From JBFXAN01 sp050184225 (GTDB lineage: Bacteria > Chloroflexota > Dehalococcoidia > CAUJGQ01), in assembly GCA_050184225.1 (NCBI GenBank), contig JBFXAN010000091.1, positions 1-24,478 on the forward strand: a stretch of 24,478 nucleotides of DNA, read 5' to 3'. The position numbers were made by a program, and so were the translations under genes. Below, piece by piece: positions 21,892-24,478 of the stretch (its first letter is position 1; each line of letters opens with the position of its first letter). The notes below the pieces were generated by a model. That model had not been told where the DNA came from and ran no database searches. It saw only the letters and a program-made list of their open reading frames with translations.

Positions 21892-22116
21892 ATGCAGCGC
21901 AAGCTAACGATTACCGTGTCGGACGAGGTATATCGCGGGCTACATCATCATATTGGCCGTGGTGAGATCAGCCGTTTCATCGAGACGCTCGTGCGGCCGC
22001 ATGTGGTGACCGACCGTGACTTGGAAGATGAATATCGAGATGCGGCCGCCGATGAAGGAGCGGAGCGGGAGGCGTTGGCGTGGATCGAGAGTGATGTCGA
22101 TGAAGGTCTGGTGTAG
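21892..22116 (+). CDS. MazE/CopG-type antitoxin
   Basis: A 74-residue protein. The first 40 residues (QRKLTITVSDEVYRGLHHHIGRGEISRFIETLVRPHV) fit a ribbon-helix-helix DNA-binding domain: a short strand (KLTITVSDEV) and two helices with GEISRFIE between. The rest is acidic (EDEYRDAAADEGAEREALAWIESDVDEG) and would bind and neutralise the toxin. The ATG at 21892 follows GGGAGG; the frame is longer upstream but lacks a signal there. Its stop overlaps the start of the toxin gene by one base (TAGTG), typical for coupled toxin-antitoxin pairs. It probably represses its own promoter. Confidence 0.85.
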   Translation: MQRKLTITVSDEVYRGLHHHIGRGEISRFIETLVRPHVVTDRDLEDEYRDAAADEGAEREALAWIESDVDEGLV

Positions 22117-22439
22117 TGCGTCGGGGCGATGTGTATTGGGTGGACTTTGATCCGGCGCGTGGCGGTGAGACTACGAAGCGGCGACCGGCGGTGATCGTGA
22201 GTAACGATGCGGCGGTTCGGGCGCAGAACCGCGTGCAGGTGATTCCGCTGACGACGAACGTGAGCCGGGTGTTCCGCTGGGAGGCGCTGGTGCATCTCGG
22301 CGCCGTGCCACACAAGGCGCTGGCCGATCAGATCCGGACGGTGGCGAAAGAGCGGCTGCAGGAGTGCGTCGGTTCGCTGCCGGCGACGGAGTTGCTTGCG
22401 GTCGAACGGGCGATCCGGGTCCAGCTCGGTCTGCCCTGA
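22116..22439 (+). CDS. MazF/PemK-type mRNA interferase toxin
   Basis: A 107-residue MazF-family endoribonuclease that would cut mRNA when freed from its antitoxin. The N-terminus RRGDVYWVDFDPARGGETTKRRPAVIVSND is the classic family opening, with the R/D and the GGE-x-x-K-x-RPAVIVS motif. The strand VQVIPLTTNV (about residues 41-50), then FRWEALV, and the HKALADQIRTVAKERL helix (about 65-82) are standard. GTG is the start, fused to the antitoxin stop by one base. Length is normal. The target sequence cannot be predicted. Confidence 0.92.
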   Translation: MRRGDVYWVDFDPARGGETTKRRPAVIVSNDAAVRAQNRVQVIPLTTNVSRVFRWEALVHLGAVPHKALADQIRTVAKERLQECVGSLPATELLAVERAIRVQLGLP

Positions 22440-22449
22440 CGCGACACGT

Positions 22450-22863
22450 TCACGAATCGCGGAGGAGGGCGCGGAAGCCGGCCTGGATAAAATGCTGGTC
22501 GTAACTGAGGGCGTCGGTGATGCCGCGGTCGTGCATGACGACGAACGAGACGCAGTCGGTCAGGCCCCATTCTTTATCGGCACGGGACTCGTAGAACGCG
22601 AGCGTGCGCTGGAACAGGTCAGGTGTAAGAGAGACGACATTGATGTTCGGGTTCTGCCTGATCCGGGCTATCAACGCCACGCCGAATTGACGCAAGGGTG
22701 GACGGGCGAGGGCGTCTCCGACTTCGAGAAGCACAGCGTCGGTGGTGACCTGGCGGCGTTGCAGGCCGGTGGCGAGGCGCCGCGCCCGGGCGTGCAGCGC
22801 ATCGCGGACGTTGACGATTGCGATGAAGTAGCCGCTATCGACGAACTGCTCGTCGGAGGTCAT
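22450..22863 (-). CDS. VapC-type PIN-domain toxin
   Basis: A 137-residue PIN-domain ribonuclease. The four acidic active-site residues are visible: D9 in FVDSGYF, E47 in LLEVGD, D103 in GLTDC and D122 in SYDQHF. The pattern WGLTDCVSFVVMHDRGITDALSYDQHF is the common PIN C-terminal signature. The ATG overlaps the antitoxin stop by 4 bases (ATGA), so the two are translationally coupled. It converges with the mazF-like gene, the two stops being only about 10 bases apart. A decayed relative of this gene lies at 23142-23552. Confidence 0.92.
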   Translation of the reverse strand: MTSDEQFVDSGYFIAIVNVRDALHARARRLATGLQRRQVTTDAVLLEVGDALARPPLRQFGVALIARIRQNPNINVVSLTPDLFQRTLAFYESRADKEWGLTDCVSFVVMHDRGITDALSYDQHFIQAGFRALLRDS

Positions 22864-23096
22864 CGTTTGGGCGCACCGTGGAGGTAGTGGTCCATTTGCG
22901 CGGAGAGGTCCGGTGGCAGGTCGAGCTCTTGTGCGAGTTCGAGCAGATCGTCGAAGACGCCAGGCGCGGGCGCGGGTTGCTCCTCCAGCGCCGGTTCCTC
23001 GATCGAGATGCGATAGCGCGTGTGGGGGGCGAGGTCGATCGGTTCCTCCGGACGCAGGACTTCACCATCGAAGACAACGGTCAAGACTCGGGTCAT
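22860..23096 (-). CDS. DUF104/AF2212-type antitoxin of the PIN toxin
   Basis: A 78-residue protein that starts MTRVLTVVFDGEVLRPEE, a match in pattern to the DUF104/AF2212 antitoxin family (V-x-x-x-FDGEVLRPEEPIDL). The rest is helical and acidic (DDLLELAQELDLPPDLSAQMDHYL). I choose the ATG at 23096, preceded by AGGG at 6 bases; in-frame ATGs at 23102 and 23111 are alternatives. It overlaps the PIN toxin start by 4 bases. It is the probable cognate antitoxin, since type II pairs place the antitoxin first. Confidence 0.85.
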   Translation of the reverse strand: MTRVLTVVFDGEVLRPEEPIDLAPHTRYRISIEEPALEEQPAPAPGVFDDLLELAQELDLPPDLSAQMDHYLHGAPKR

Positions 23097-23141
23097 TGCC
23101 ATCCCTGCCAACGAAGCTGTGATCAGGATACCGCACGGTGC

Positions 23142-23552
23142 TCACGGCTCGCGGAGGAGGGCACGGAAACCGGCCGGACGAAGTGCTGATCGGCGGCGAG
23201 GGCGTCGGTGATGCCGCGGTCCTGCATGACGACGAAGGACGTGCAGTCAGTCAGCCCCCATTCCTTGTTCGGTCGAGTGTCGTAGAGATCTGCTGCTCGT
23301 GAGAGGAGAGCAGTGGTAATCGGGATGACCTCATATAGCGACTCAGTGCGAATCTGCTTGAGTAGCTCGCGACCAAGTGTGCGCCACCGAGCCGGGCGAG
23401 GGGTCGCCGATCTCCAACAGAATTGCCTCAGTGGTCACGAAGGAGCCGCGCAGTGTGGCGTTGAGGACACGGGCGCGGGCGTGGAACTCGTCATCGCGAT
23501 TGACCAGTGCGATCCAGAAGCCGGTATCGACGAACCACACAAAGGGATTCAT
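23142..23552 (-). pseudogene. Decayed VapC-type PIN toxin (tandem duplicate)
   Basis: A 411-base copy related to the toxin at 22450-22863 (414 bases), broken by frameshifts. From the ATG at 23552 it reads MNPFVWFVDTGFWIAL and LLEIGD, with D9 and the Glu intact, then leaves the frame near 23400. In another frame the middle and end follow: RWRTLGRELLKQIRTESL, EVIPITTALLSRAADLY, NKEWGLTDCTSFVVMQDRG and ITDALAADQHFVRP. A second frameshift near 23170 restores GFRALLREP and a stop at 23142. Long stretches match the intact copy at DNA level. The antitoxin partner is gone except for a tail reading NLYGTPKR at its stop, which resembles HGAPKR of the intact antitoxin. Confidence 0.85.
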
Positions 23553-23675
23553 CGCTTGGGCGTTCCATAGAGGTTCGGAGAACGGGCAGGGGTAGCCCGC
23601 TCATGGGTGCAGGATGCTCCATTGCCGCGACGACGACAATTCCCGTGCATGTGATTCACACTCATATATCCTGAC

Positions 23676-23708
23676 TTGACGGAAAGAAACCGAATCGTTA
23701 CTATTCGG
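23676..23708 (+). promoter_or_regulatory. Predicted promoter with palindrome in the -10 region
   Basis: TTGACG (23676-23681) is followed after 17 bases by TACTAT (23699-23704). The inverted repeat CCGAAT-N7-ATTCGG (23690-23708) covers the spacer and -10 box and could be an operator. The next gene on the plus strand starts at 23758. Both elements are short, so the call is moderate. Confidence 0.45.
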
Positions 23709-23757
23709 CCAATTGTGTTCGGTCAGTGGAGTGACGCGGGCACGGAGAATAGCGCCT

Positions 23758-24478
23758 ATGTCGCTTCGTCTGCGGACGGGGCCGCCGCGCCGGTATCACG
23801 CCTTCGATCGGGTGGCGGGCATTGGACTAGCCCTCGCCGCGGTCGTCGGATTGGGTTTCGGCGCGACGCGATGTCTGGGGGGCGATGGCGGCACACCGGA
23901 CCTCGTCCGGATCGAGCAGCTGGATGGCGTGGCGGCGGAGGCGCTGCTGCCGCCCCGGCCCAAGCCCTTCCTCGACAAGCACCGGATCGTTGCCTACTAC
24001 GGCAACCCACTCGCCCCGCAGATGGGGATTCTCGGCGAGTATGAGCCGGAGGAGGTCATCCGCCGGCTGCGGGCGCAGGCCGATGTCTATCAGCGACTCA
24101 GCACCGACCGGACGGTCGTCCCCGCGATCCATCTGATCTATGCCGTCGCCCAGGAAGCGCCGGGTGCGGAAGGCATCTATCTCGGGCGGATGGAAGACGC
24201 GATGATCGAGGAGTGGGTGCGGCTCACCCATGAGAACGGGTTGCTCCTCTTTCTCGATATTCAGTTCGGCCGCAGCACGATCGACCGCGAGTTTCCGCAC
24301 GTTGCGCCCTTTCTCAAGCATCCGCATGTGCATCTTGCATTGGACCCGGAGTTTGCCTGGAAAGCGGATCAGTACCCACTGATCGATATCGGTCAGATCG
24401 ACGCGGCGACCGTGAACCGCGCGCAGGATCTGCTGGAGCGGTTGGCGATCGAACATCGCCTGCCGAACAAGATCCTCG
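23758..24478 (+). CDS. Exported protein of unknown function (partial)
   Basis: The frame opens at ATG 23758 and runs off the right edge after 240 codons. The N-terminus MSLRLRTGPPRRYHAFDRVA is basic, followed by a hydrophobic stretch (GIGLALAAVVGLGFGATRCL) that fits a signal anchor or signal peptide. The mature part contains HRIVAYYGNPLAPQMGILGEY, VVPAIHLIYAVAQEAPG, GLLLFLDIQFGRS and HVHLALDPEFAW, which alternate strand and helix as in a TIM barrel with polar residues at strand ends. I do not recognise the family; a glycosidase-like or polysaccharide-related fold is a guess. GGAG stands 10 bases before the ATG. The GTG- or TTG-type alternatives upstream look less natural. Confidence 0.7.
   Translation, partial: MSLRLRTGPPRRYHAFDRVAGIGLALAAVVGLGFGATRCLGGDGGTPDLVRIEQLDGVAAEALLPPRPKPFLDKHRIVAYYGNPLAPQMGILGEYEPEEVIRRLRAQADVYQRLSTDRTVVPAIHLIYAVAQEAPGAEGIYLGRMEDAMIEEWVRLTHENGLLLFLDIQFGRSTIDREFPHVAPFLKHPHVHLALDPEFAWKADQYPLIDIGQIDAATVNRAQDLLERLAIEHRLPNKIL

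Noticed and set aside
23549..23650. 33-codon frame ending PKR before the decayed PIN toxin
   Set aside because: Only the last few codons resemble the antitoxin; the rest is unrelated, so it is treated as a vestige and not a gene.

Overview
The window is high-GC DNA, packed with genes on both strands. The gene families suggest a member of the Chloroflexota, most likely Thermomicrobia/Sphaerobacter-like. The pointers are an archaeal-type phosphoglycerate mutase (ApgM) beside tpiA, the aminotransferase lysine route (dapL with dapF), a 57-residue zinc-ribbon protein of the DUF5679 type, a nusA-rnpM-infB-rbfA-truB cluster, and many GC-rich intergenic inverted repeats. The taxon is inferred from gene content, not from a marker gene.

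Layout. 1-2.1 kb, minus strand: gatC then gatA (transamidosome subunits; gatB is not in the window), then the first codons of an exported protein cut by the window edge. 2.3-3.5 kb: a SAM methyltransferase, a two-helix membrane protein and a small excisionase-type HTH protein. 3.8-10.8 kb, plus strand: housekeeping metabolism and RNA/ribosome genes: apgM-tpiA (glycolysis), miaA (tRNA modification), dapF and dapL (lysine/peptidoglycan precursor) separated by a Uma2-family nuclease gene, and hflX. 10.8-18.1 kb, minus strand: the transcription/translation cluster nusA, rnpM (ylxR), infB, rbfA, a transglutaminase-fold gene that lacks the catalytic cysteine, truB, a zinc-ribbon protein and a glycerophosphodiester phosphodiesterase. 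nusA has a recognisable promoter and an intrinsic terminator between promoter and start codon, which suggests attenuation.

18.2-23.7 kb is an accessory island that looks different from the rest. It has small unfamiliar ORFs with very good ribosome binding sites. These include a 142-residue protein with a duplicated 17-residue block ending in NTTRSNIK, followed by a 48-residue Pro-rich peptide with a duplicated GIVPLPD motif. Further on are an LtrA-like membrane fragment, a TetR regulator with two tandem 20-bp palindromic operators in front of an 85- (or 66-) residue small protein, a MazEF-type toxin-antitoxin pair, and a VapBC-type pair followed by a decayed duplicate of its toxin. A perfect CRP-type palindrome lies upstream of the 142-residue gene. 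The final 720 bases begin an exported protein of unknown function that runs off the end.

The most interesting part is the peptide pair at 19.5-20.15 kb and the TetR-controlled small protein at 21.5-21.8 kb. No recognisable modifying enzyme or transporter lies next to them in this window, so no function is assigned. No tRNA, rRNA, CRISPR array or complete insertion sequence was seen.
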